Positions 1 through 11,400 of a stretch of DNA of 64,000 bases are shown here, piece by piece. Position numbers and translations under genes: made by a program. How positions within the stretch are numbered: position 1 is the stretch's first letter; the number at the start of each line of letters is the position of its first letter. Below the pieces are notes generated by a model. It did no database searches. It had not been told where the DNA came from and saw nothing but the letters and a program-made list of their open reading frames with translations. This stretch comes from Ifrita kowaldi (taxonomy: Eukaryota > Chordata > Aves > Passeriformes > Cinclosomatidae). The stretch is from positions 62,001 to 126,000 of the forward strand of contig VZRS01014160.1 in NCBI GenBank assembly GCA_013398055.1, written 5' to 3'.

Positions 1-3000
1 AGTGTTGCTTAGTCCTGCCCAGTCCTGAAAACTGCAGTAGGAAAGTTTTAACCTAGAGAAGTAATGAATCCACTGTGGTCTCTGTGGCCTGGTTTCATCA
101 CAAGTACCAATTAAGCAACAAACATAATGATGTTCACGGCAAGTTAATGAGTTTTCAGAAAAACTGATAAAACTGAAAAAAGGATGTAAAAAGAGGCATA
201 CAAACCTCACCATGCTCAACCCTGAAACTCTGTTGGTTGTTTTTCCAGTTAGAGCAGTTGATTGGAGATACCACCCTTTGCCATGATTTTTGTATTCACA
301 GACCATCAAGGTACAACATCAGTGCTTGTACTATGTGGCTTAGTGAAACAGTTCAGACACATGATCACATCAGTACTGGAAATGTGTAAGCTTGCTTGGG
401 AAAATCACTGCTTTAGGATTCTTTCTAGCACTTGATCGCTTTCTTCTTTCTATCTTTCCAGAAAGCGTTTTTCCTCTTTTCTTTTCAACAGCTTTCTAAT
501 CAAACCCAAGGGCATACTCATTCTGCTCATCATTTATCCTGCTAGACAGAAAATAGTTGCAAAACCCATTAATAGCTGAACACATCTGTGTGCAGTGCAC
601 CCTTTTGGCAATAACAACTTTATTGGGTTTTGTGAGGCCTGAGGGGGATAGATGATGGCCTAGTTAATACAGTTTGCCAGGGGCTTGAAAGGTTGCACTG
701 TCTTAAGGTAGATCAGGGAAATGAACCATCTTTTGGGGGATGCATCTTCTCCTGTCTGTTCTAAGGACCCCTAAAAAGCTTTTGGCTTCTATTAACAACA
801 AACAGTTCATACTCTTTGATTTCCACAATGCACCCCTCACCTCCCCACTCACTTTTTGTTGTGTCTAACTAGAACTAGAACTTACTGACATCATTGTAAG
901 ATATGCTAGAGTTCATCTGAGTTCATCAGATCTTTTCTTGTTTGCAGTTTGTAGTAGTGATAACCTTTGTCTGCCCCAAGTCATGAAATGTTACTTGTAT
1001 TACTCTCCCAGTAGTCATGGACTACTACCCTTACGTATGACACCATGCAAGGAAGACGAAAGATGGTTTCTGCTCTAAAGAACTTGCAATCTAAATAAAA
1101 GGCAAGAGACAAGGATGCAGGGAGACAATGTCAGCAAATAAAGACCTGCTCTTCTCTTTTCATGAGTATGTTCAGGGAAGAGCCTATTATGACTATCCAA
1201 CAAGAAAACTAATCTTCCCTCAAGGTATGACTATTTCACAATGTCTGGAAGAATCCACTTAACAATTCAGAAGCCACCCCATCTTTTGAGGAATGCTGCC
1301 TGTGGGCCTTACTTGGCCTCTTCACTACAGGCAGCTCTCTTGCTTTGAGGAGAGAACTACTCTCTCTTCTGCTTTTTTCCAAAGGCAGCTGCTTTCCAGT
1401 ATATTTTAATAAAGCCATGTGAGAGCTGCATTATTCCTGGTCGATGTGTGTGGGTAGTGCCTACCAAGATAGGGCCCTAGTTGCCGACTGAGGTTTCTCG
1501 TTTCTGCTGTGCGTGCTTGATGGTCTCTGAAACCTTTGTGGTGTGTCTGTGTGCTAGCACAGGAGTGGCTGGACTGTGGCGAGGACCCATGGAGGCAGGC
1601 TATCATAATACAAATAATGACATCAGTAATTAAAGAAGCACTGGAGGAGAATTCTTCTAAATTAATTTTGCCTCAGAGTAGACAGGGAAACCAGGAGAAG
1701 AAGGGCTTTAGACAAACTCTGTCTTCCATGCTGCATTTTCTTTTCCTGGCCAGAAGATTCAGGCAATAGGACAGTGTGACAAATCCCTGGCTATCATTGG
1801 AGCTGTGTTCATAACCTGGGCTGTCTCTGGGCTCACCCTGACTGCAGGATGAAGCACACTGGCCTGCCCCCCACTCGCCTGCCCCTGTTCACCCAGGGTG
1901 AAGTTGGGTCCCAGCCCCTCACTGCTGCCGTAACAAGGCACGCTCATGTGAGCAGCCACAATGGCTTTGCTGATGCACAGGAACTCGTTTGGAGGCCACA
2001 ACTTACTGGAGCCCATTTTTATTGGTCCAGTGTTCACATGCGGAGCTGGTGGCTGGCAGTGGAGTAAGACCTTGGCTGCCTTTAGGGAGAGATTCATCCT
2101 ACAGCTTCTTTTTATCCCTGAAGCTGCCTACACAGAGCAGCTGCAGCAGCACAGGCTCTTGTAGGGCTCATATATTTGAGCCGGCTCAAAGCTGCCTCTT
2201 CCAGGGATGATGTTTTCTCCTCTGTGAAGCCAAGGCTAATGGCACTGAGGCAAATCATGCCATGCAAACTCGGGCAAGCAGCTTTACTTACTTAAGTAAA
2301 GTGAGAATTTGTATTCTGGCAGCTACATTGATGACTTGGATCTTGAGGGAGAAATTGAGCAAACCTCCGGTGCTGACAAGGCAGAGGAATTTCTTAAGGT
2401 TGCATTTTTTCATTTCTGTAACTAATATATAAGAATCTTCTTAAATGTCTTGAGGGGAGGCAGGGGCAGGGGAGAGCCAGGCAAAGAAGGAATGAAGAAG
2501 AGAGGCAATACTTTGCCCATGACTTACAACTGAAACCACACAGTCAGCTGCTAGGCCCCCCGTGTGGCACTTGGGAATCGTGACTCTCCTATCACCAATT
2601 TACCAGACAAAGGCATTCTCTGCATTGCAACACAGAGCCTTTTGTAGACCACGTTGGTATCCTCAGAAGAAACCATGGTTGAAACCCCCAGCCCTGGAGG
2701 ACTCTGCAATCCAAGCTGGCAGCCAACCAGCTGCTGTGGGATTTGCCCCTGGGAATGCCTTGCTCTTTGTGTTTTACTTTGAGCTGGGGCCACATTTCAC
2801 TTTGATTACTCATGTTTCTTTTTTTGGATTTTCTTCTTTTTGATTTGTGCTTATTTGCCTTTCTTTTTGCGCCTTGTTCATCAGACTGGTGTGTTGCAGC
2901 GTGACCTGCAGTCCTGGCGTAGGGTGAAAGGGAACGTGTGTGTCCAGTGTATGTGAGAGCACTACAGGTGCTGACACTGTTCAGACACTTGTGCCAACCT

Positions 3001-3324
3001 CCACAGTCTGACCCCTGTGTGCTTTGCCTGTCCTGGTCTGTGGGCAGGAGGAAGCCGATGCTTTTGGTGTGCACTGTGACTGTCCTCACCTACCTTGAAA
3101 CTTGTAACAGGAAGACTGAAGCATGTCAAGCAAACTCCTGGTTCTCTCAAGACTTGCTGGACAGTTTCCTCTGTGCTGGAGGGCTTGTTTGCCAAACAGC
3201 AAGTTTACAAGCAAAAGGAACATCAATCTGCTTTAATTGTTCTGATCAATTCCAACTGCCAAAGTTGAGTTTCTGCCCTGGCATTTATCATGCTACATCC
3301 AGTCATAGCTACACTGGTATGGAA
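1..3324. other. Non-coding flank upstream of C8orf76
   Basis: No long open frame and no gene I recognise. AATAAA hexamers on the + strand at 1094-1099 and 1408-1413 could end a transcript entering from the left. In human the gene beside C8orf76 on that side is ZHX1, read in the same direction, so 3' UTR of ZHX1 is a possibility, but nothing here proves it. A short exon-like open stretch at 2323-2398 is treated in the findings. The rest looks like ordinary unique intergenic DNA. Confidence 0.4.
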
Positions 3325-3955
3325 GGGTATTTTAAGCACATAAAAAGAAAAAAAAAAAAAAAACTAACAAAACTTAACCATGTGTTTTACATGTCTACTA
3401 GAAGGAAACCTTTAAATTCATATAAAAACCATCACTGCTCAAAAGCTGTTCTGGTTCTAATGGGCAAGTTCATTAGTCCATTTTGCAGGCTAAGGAAGTA
3501 CAAGGATGACTTTTCAGCTCACCTTCTCCAAACCTGTGTGGTGATTAGTTGGGACAAAATGGACCTTCCTGGATGGACGGACTGGCAAGGTGGAGGAAGG
3601 AAACAGCACAGCAGTACCCTTAAAACACAGCACACCGTGCACGGCAATACCAAGATGCAGGGCAGGCAGCTGGGGCATGTAGAGCCCTCAATGAGCAGCC
3701 GTGTACCTGTGTCTTGACATTCTAAAGGAGGTCTAGGATCAGTCTTCACTTTGTTGTGTCCCCGTTTGCCATAGCACAGTGTAGGCTGCTCTGGGAAAGC
3801 CTGTCGTGGAAAGCCTGAAATTTCAGAGAATCACAGAATTTTTAGGGTTGGAAGGGACCTCTGGAGAACATCTAGTCCAACCCCCTGCCAAGGCAGGGTC
3901 ACCTAGAGCAGGTAACACACCAGCTTCCCCTTCTGCTTTGAGACAGAACTGAAAC
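3325..3955 (+). repeat. Direct duplicate block, copy 1 (left of gap)
   Basis: These 631 bases recur almost base for base at 4126-4757. The only difference I see is the make-up of the A-rich run just inside the left end. The copy stops exactly where the N run begins, and the second copy starts exactly where it ends. That geometry fits a false duplication made when a scaffold gap was closed, rather than a biological tandem repeat. Confidence 0.85.
3826..3911 (-). mobile_element. CR1 LINE 3'-end fragment
   Basis: The + strand reads gagaatcacagaatttttag, then ggttggaagggacctctgga, then a match to the CR1 phrase 'catctagtccaacccc'. This is the reverse complement of a CR1 3' end, so the element lies on the - strand. 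Only about 85 bases remain. It sits inside duplicated copy 1 and appears again at 4628-4713. Confidence 0.8.
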
Positions 3956-4125
3956 NNNNNNNNNNNNNNNNNNNNNNNNNNNNNNNNNNNNNNNNNNNNN
4001 NNNNNNNNNNNNNNNNNNNNNNNNNNNNNNNNNNNNNNNNNNNNNNNNNNNNNNNNNNNNNNNNNNNNNNNNNNNNNNNNNNNNNNNNNNNNNNNNNNNN
4101 NNNNNNNNNNNNNNNNNNNNNNNNN
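3956..4125. other. Assembly gap, 170 N
   Basis: A run of 170 undetermined bases between the two copies of the ~631-bp duplicate. If the duplicate is false, the real gap length could be zero or negative. Confidence 0.99.
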
Positions 4126-4757
4126 GGGTATTTTAAGCAAAAAAAAAAAAAAAAAAAAAAAAAAACTAACAAAACTTAACCATGTGTTTTACATGTCTAC
4201 TAGAAGGAAACCTTTAAATTCATATAAAAACCATCACTGCTCAAAAGCTGTTCTGGTTCTAATGGGCAAGTTCATTAGTCCATTTTGCAGGCTAAGGAAG
4301 TACAAGGATGACTTTTCAGCTCACCTTCTCCAAACCTGTGTGGTGATTAGTTGGGACAAAATGGACCTTCCTGGATGGACGGACTGGCAAGGTGGAGGAA
4401 GGAAACAGCACAGCAGTACCCTTAAAACACAGCACACCGTGCACGGCAATACCAAGATGCAGGGCAGGCAGCTGGGGCATGTAGAGCCCTCAATGAGCAG
4501 CCGTGTACCTGTGTCTTGACATTCTAAAGGAGGTCTAGGATCAGTCTTCACTTTGTTGTGTCCCCGTTTGCCATAGCACAGTGTAGGCTGCTCTGGGAAA
4601 GCCTGTCGTGGAAAGCCTGAAATTTCAGAGAATCACAGAATTTTTAGGGTTGGAAGGGACCTCTGGAGAACATCTAGTCCAACCCCCTGCCAAGGCAGGG
4701 TCACCTAGAGCAGGTAACACACCAGCTTCCCCTTCTGCTTTGAGACAGAACTGAAAC
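4126..4757 (+). repeat. Direct duplicate block, copy 2 (right of gap)
   Basis: Second copy of 3325-3955, 632 bases long. It starts at the first base after the N run with an uninterrupted poly-A where copy 1 has a broken A-rich run. It then continues into unique sequence leading to the C8orf76 promoter, so this is probably the correctly placed copy, while copy 1 is correctly joined on its left side. Confidence 0.85.
4628..4713 (-). mobile_element. CR1 LINE 3'-end fragment (duplicate of 3826-3911)
   Basis: Same CR1 tail as at 3826-3911, offset by 802 bases, because it lies inside the duplicated block. Probably one genomic insertion counted twice. Confidence 0.8.
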
Positions 4758-4899
4758 CAAATGGAAAAGTTACCAAAACACATTCCCACTCACCACATCC
4801 CACAGTCACAGGGACGAGATGCTAACAGAGCACCTCCACAATTACGCAGTTAATTTATCAAGGCGCGGTACTCTGGTTCAGCTCTTTACTGGAAGGTCT

Positions 4900-5480
4900 C
4901 CCAGCAGTTCCCTTTGGGTGAACGGTGCTCGATCTCCTCCCCCCGCGCGGAGCGGGGCCGCCGGGGGCGCGCGGGGGCCGGCGGGAGCGGCGGCGGCGAT
5001 GGAGCCGGCGCTGGGCCCGGAGTTCGAGGANGCCCGCAGTGGTTCCACAGCGCGGCCGACGGCGGGGAAGGCGCCGGCGGGGTCACGGGCAGCAAGTTCC
5101 GGGCGGACTGGGCGTTCCGGCAGCGAGACTTCGAGGTATTTCCCGGGCGCTCGCACGGGCCGGGGCGAGTTGTGGGGACAGAAACTGGGGCGGTCCTGCA
5201 GTCCCCGATGTGCTGCGCCAGGGTGAATGTACATTATGTACCGCGGCCTGCGGGTCTGGCGGCCATGCTGCGGTTAATCCCGCTCCTGGTTCGTGCCTGA
5301 ACGCCGGGCAGCTCCGGGCAGGGCCAGGGTGCGGCCGGGCCGCGGTGGCGATCTGTGCTCTGACACGATCCATCCGGGAGTGAGCCTGGAGCAAGCTCGG
5401 CAGGAACGCGGCGCTGCCCCGGAACTGATCCCAGGCAGGCGGGCGCATCGCAGCAGTTCAGCCGTGAGCAGAGCTGGCGA
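4900..5480 (+). promoter_or_regulatory. CpG-island promoter of C8orf76
   Basis: Base composition changes sharply from AT-rich flank to dense G+C with many CG dinucleotides from about 4925, and the island covers the first exon and start of intron 1 of C8orf76. No TATA box is evident. A single N at 5031 lies in the middle of it, inside exon 1. Confidence 0.7.
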
Positions 5481-8400
5481 ATGTGGCCGAGGAAGTCATG
5501 GTCAGAGTTTGGTATGTGGGTTTCTCAGCTCCTGGGGGTAATGCCGTGTCCCACAAAGGCTGTCAGATCGCTGGCACCACGTGGCTGCGGGTCGCCTTTC
5601 TCGGAGCTCCCCCCGCTGTCAGATGAGAGCTGTAGTGGCCGTCAGGCTCCTGCCGGTCGCGGAGCAGCCTCTCCGTGACTTGTCCCAAGTCTCTGCTGCC
5701 TCCGCTCCCTCCGGAACGCCGGCTGTCCCTTTGCCGTGCGTGGATGTTGCCCGTGTCTATTCCTGCCCGCGGTGGTCCCAGACCTCTCCTCACTGTGTAT
5801 GTCCTGAGCGGCATTCTTCATCAGCGATGCTCTCCTGCCTTTTGCAGTCCTAGTTGCAAGATCTAGTTTTTGTTACCTTGTTTCCTTGTTGAAATCAGTA
5901 TCTCCAGCCCTTGTTTCAGGTGTAGCTTCTTGTTCCAGCCTATGGTTTGCATTACAGGCTCCCTGATTTCAAAGCCCTCCCACTGACTTCTGACTGTACT
6001 TCTTTTGCCTTGCCCATTGGATTTGTGGATCTTTTTGTACCTCAGTTGGCACTGATCCTAATGTTATTCCAGCACCACTGCAGCCCTGTGTATACCTGAC
6101 AGATGTTTTGTAGTCTCAGCCGAAATGCCCTGAAGGGATTCATAAATGGGTGCTGATAGCAAAGCTGCCTCAGGCTGTGGTCAGACGTCGCTGCTGACCC
6201 TCAGGAAAAGCAGATTTCTCATTGCTGTGGCTCCCAATCAGGAGAGAATAACACCTCCTCCGATCTGCTAAATGGAACAGACCATTGCTTCCTAACTCTT
6301 TTCTGTTGCAGCGATTCACATTAGAAATGTTTTCAGTTTTATTGCTAACCTAGATCACTGGTGGAACAAGAACCAGACCTCGACTGCACATAAAATTACA
6401 GATTTGGAAGCACTGACTTTAGAAGGGGGGCTGGAAATACGTAAATAGGGCTCGTAATCTCTTCTCTCATTGTCAGTGGTTTTTACTTCAGGATAGGTCA
6501 CTTGATAGGAAATGTCAAGGACAGCAGTGATTTAAGCTGTGCTCGTTTTTGGGAAATAGATGACTGTGGAGTCTGCTTGGGATTCATAATGCCTGAACCT
6601 TGCCAGGTTATTTCCCTTTGTCACATAACAAGGCAAACAGGGTTGACCTCAACTCTCAGATCCATTTTCACCAGTGGCTGCTGCATGCACCGGGCAGAGG
6701 GGAGCTCCCTCTTTTCCTTAAGAAGGAATGTGAGCTCAGCAGCAGGAAAGAAAAATATTTCAGCCATTTTGCTAGGAAGTATTTAGGGTGTGTCTCCTAG
6801 AAGCTCTTTCTGTTAGAGCCATTAAAGTTTGCAAGGAATAATTAAATACTCATTTTGAGAGATGGGAGAATGAGCATTGCTCTTCAGTCTTCTCTCTGAG
6901 CACTTGCACAAAGGGAGAGAAATCAAGATTCCAGACTTAGCTTCACTGAATACTTAATTTAATGTATTTAAATGTTAATTGGAGTCCTGGTGAGTGCCCT
7001 GAGCATTAAGCTGCAGAAGTATTGCTCATTCTTGCCTTTTTCCTTAGCCAAATTAATATTTATTTCATGTACATTAAAACCAGCCTACAGGAACAATGGA
7101 GATTCACCTTCCCTGTAGTATTCTCTGACTTACTGATTATTTGAGGTGAGGTACTTGCAGGTTCAAACCTTCCCATGGAGAATGTCATGGTTTTGAAACA
7201 AGGTCCCACAGATTTAGGATGAGCGCTCTGATCATTGAGCTGGGGGGAAAGAGGCCTTGTGTCACATATTACCCAGGTCAGGGGATGATCCCTTCTGGAT
7301 CAAGCCTGGTGAGAGAGGTGGGCAGATGTGTGGTGAATCCTGCTGGGGCCTAAACATGAGTTAGAATGGAGGCTGCTCATCACCGTCTAGACTTGGCTGT
7401 GTAGTACTGGGGCCTTGTCTCTTGCTGGCACAGGTAGTAGCTGAGTCTGGAGAAATGCAAATATAGACTTCAGGTTCTGAATTCCCTTTGTGACTGTAGT
7501 GTAAAAAAAACGTGCTGTCAGGCTTGCTTTTAAATGCAAATCTCTCCCTGTTTGCTTGGCTTTTCTTCCTGTGACGCTCCTAGAAAGCCCTGTGTGAATA
7601 CTCAGACTGCCTGCTACTCTTACCTGCCAGCAACATTGCAATGAGACGAGATGTCCAGGAGGGCCAGGCTCGGTGTTTATCTCGCCTAGGAAGGCACAAG
7701 GAGGCTCTGGATATTGCAGAAAAAATGGTAAATAATGCAGTCTTTCTTTTAGGCTTTGAACATGAAAACATTGCCAGTAGTTCTTTTATACTGACCATTT
7801 TCTGGAAAAATAATTTTCATGTGTATAATCCTTCAGGATGTTCAGTGCTCAGAGTATTTGGTAAACAGAGGGTAACTGTCACTGCAGATATAATCACTCT
7901 TTAGAAATTGGAACACCCTGTACCACAATGAGGTCCCTGTGCAGGGAAACTGGTAGTCCTGGAAGGGACTAAATATCATGCTCTGCCAGGCAGAATTAAT
8001 GCAGTGTAATAGGAATTATAAGAAAGGGAATAAATGAGTGCTTAAATCTTTCCACTATACAAGTGACAGTTCAAAACTCCCTTTTATTTCCATATACTTG
8101 CTGCCAAACTGCCACCAAGAAGAGTATCTAGCCACAAATTGAGTTTTTCCCATAAAGGAAAAAGTCTAGAGGTTCTGAAGTCTGCTAGAATATTACTGAT
8201 GCTTTTTTTATATTATATAAAAGGTATTTATACTGCAAAGAAAGGCAGCTGTAGAACACTCTGAAGGAAAATAAACAAATGACAGCATTTAGGGCCTTCT
8301 TGCCTCTCAGACTGGGACAAGGCAGCTAGAGGGAATGCTGTCAGCTTGGATTGTGCAAGATCTGTATCCCATTGTATCATTTTAAATTCAGAGCACCATG

Positions 8401-11400
8401 TTGTACAGTTTAAAAATTACCTCATGATACTTATATGTCATTATTTAGGGAGACATTTTCTTAGGCACTGAAGGATGATTCTGTTCTACTGGTTTTAATC
8501 TGTTATCTTTTGTTTCTAGAGAAACAGCGCTACTAACACAGATCACTTAACAACGGTTCTCAACCTGCAGTTTTCCATTTACCAGGGTCTGGAAAATGTA
8601 GAAAAAAAGATCATGTGTCTGCAGCAACTGATCTGCTTACATCCTTTCAGTCCCTGGTTCTGGAAGTTACTTGCTGAAGCTTATATGAGCGTTTTAAAGA
8701 ATTTGTCTCCATTAGTCATTCCAGAAGCAAATCTAAATCAGTCTGAAGAGGTTTGTGTAAGTAATAGCAGTTTCAGAACATCACCTGGCAGAGAGAATAA
8801 TTTGCAGCCTCACAGATCAGATGGCCAGAAAGAAGGCCCTTGGTTCAGCCTTGCTGCAGAAACAAAGCAGGAGAATGCAGTGACTTGTCCCAGCAGCCAA
8901 GTGATGAGAGAATTCCTCTGCACTTCAGGAGAATTGGAAAGGACGGACAAAGAGGAACGTGCAGACTCCAAGTCCTGGAAGCAGAACATGTCAAAGAAAG
9001 TTGGGATAAAAGCATGTGCCTCATTCATTAGAGCAAGGTAACTGTATGTATTCTTAGAATAACGTTCTCTCAGTCAAGAACAATGTAAAGCATATTTTTC
9101 CCAGTTGTCTGCAGTTTGCACTTTCAATTTAAATGTTTGCTTCAGAGTTGGCAACAATAACTTAGAAGCAACCTACTATTGCTTCAGATCTAACAAGCAA
9201 AATCTACTTAGTGTGGTGGCTGTGAAGAGTCTGAATCTGAGTGGAAAGAGTAAATCAGTGTCACGCACAGCTGAGAAGTAAAGAGTTTTTTAATGAGCTT
9301 ATAATGTGAATCTTTTCAAGTAATTATATACAAAAGGGTCTGTTCTTCAACAAATGCTCCTGCTAGACCATTGCTGTTCCCGGTCTGGTATTAAAGATAC
9401 AGCAGCAGAAGTGCCCCAAAGGGAAGGCATAGCCAGTCTTCCCTCTGCGAGTGCCACCTGTCTTATTTGCTTGAAGCCTCATGCTTGAATGAAAATGTAT
9501 TTTATAATAATACCCCAATCTGCATAATGGATGAGGCTGGAAAATGAACTCCCTGACAGCTGATTGACAGGGCTGCATTAAAATGCTCTTTCCTTTTCTT
9601 TCCCCTCTTCCTAAAACTCTTGCATACAGCAGAAATCCCCCAAACATAATCTTTCAAAGAGTTAATTAGGAACTGGTTTTGTTAAAATAATCTTGGATGG
9701 TTTTTCCCCCTCTTGCCTCTCAGTAATATATCAGTCATTGAATGTTTTTAAGGGCATCTTATGAATGTCCAGAAATGTTTACAGAGAACACTTTATAACT
9801 GCCCTGCTGGGGCAAGATTTAAGAAATGAAAAAAACCCAAATAGTAGCTTTTAACTGTACTCAGACTAAGAGATGAAGACTTTAATTGCTACTCGGAAAA
9901 AGTTAATTGATTTGGTACTGATCTTGAATATTGAAGCTACATTTATATTAATAATTTGTGTTGCTTGTTTCAGTGTGTGTGGTTCAGAACTGAGACAATT
10001 ATAAATGGTGGCATTTCCTTGCTTGGCTGCACAGTTTCACAGAGGGTTACTGTGGTTTATATTTGCAGATGCACTTGTCCAGGATAAGCTTCTCCCCTGC
10101 CCAAGGCTTATGCAGGTTGTCTAATATTTTCAGGTCTGTTGGATTTTAAGTGGGATGTAGATGTTGTATAAACGTATGTGCAGGATAAGTTGCACCTGGA
10201 AAAGGGATATTGGTATTGGTTTTCATAGGAAATAAGTTTCTCTGTTAATGCATCATGAATAATTGACTCTCATAGTTTTGAAAACAAACTGGAGTGGTTT
10301 TTTTGCTTAATTTTCATTGTGATTTCATTCTTTTTTATACTACGTTGATGCAAATTTTGAAACAAAAATGTTTTATAAATTAAAAATACTTCCCATTTTT
10401 ACTTGGAACCAACAAACCATCTGTAAATTCAGTAAAGTTTTGACTGGGAAATTCAGACTTGTAAATTTTGATGTTTATAGTGTTCAAATGAAAGTTTGCA
10501 TCTCAGATCTTGAGTCTTTTCCTTAAAAATGCACACCATTATTATAATACCAGCTTCGCTTAACTTCAGTAAATGGGATAAAAAAAATTGTTGTTCTTCT
10601 TTTTGCATAAAGCTTGAATTAAACACTTTTTCAGTAATAACACTGCTAAGTTCTAATGGGTCCTTGGTTGAATATTGTAGAATCATAGAATTCCAGGTTG
10701 GAAAGGACCTCAAGTGTCGTGCTTTCTTGGCAAAAACATGATCAAGGCAAGATGGCCCAGCACTCAGTCTAGCTGAATCTTAAAAATGTCCAACACTGGG
10801 GAATCCACAACTTTCTTGAGGACATTATGCTGATGACTGATCTCATTGTAAAATACTTTCCTCTTGTGTCCAGTTGGAATCTCCCCAGAATTAACATATA
10901 CCTATTTTCCTTCATCTTTTCCGTATGGTTCATTGTATAAAGGGAGTCTCCAACTTCTTTGTATCCTCCCTTTAAATACTGAAACATGGTGAGGAGGTCT
11001 CCCCTGAGTCTTCTTTTCTCAAGTCTGGACAAACCCAGTTCTCTCAGCCTATTCCCAAATGGCAGCCTTCCCAGGCCTTTGATCACCTTTGTGGCCCTTC
11101 TCTGGACCCTAATAAATTCTCTAAAACGGATATTTATCTCTACTATAACACCCATAGTGAATTTCAGTGAGTTCACAGGAGATTATGAAATGTCTCTCTG
11201 TTCCTAGAAGTGTAAAATAAGCATAATACTGTTCATCTATCTGACAGTGGATGTGAGACAAATGTATAGATACCTGGGTATTTCCTCTGCCAATCTGTTT
11301 TACAGTCCTTGTGTGAGGAGGACTCTGGAAACTGCCACTGTTTTTGCTGGTCGAGCAGTTGGTGATGACATGAACCCCTGTCGTGAGCAGAGTGTGTAAC

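Noticed and set aside
1..1413. 3' UTR of ZHX1
   Set aside because: Synteny makes it plausible and AATAAA hexamers are present, but no coding sequence or recognisable UTR supports it, so it is not called as a gene.
2938..3717. 259-codon open frame on the + strand
   Set aside because: It runs through a poly-A stretch into the duplicated block, has no recognisable domain, and its second half is simply repeated at 4184-4519 because of the duplication.
10769..11176. 135-codon frame on the - strand resembling a reverse transcriptase C-terminus
   Set aside because: It is a decayed CR1 remnant, listed as a mobile element and not as a gene.
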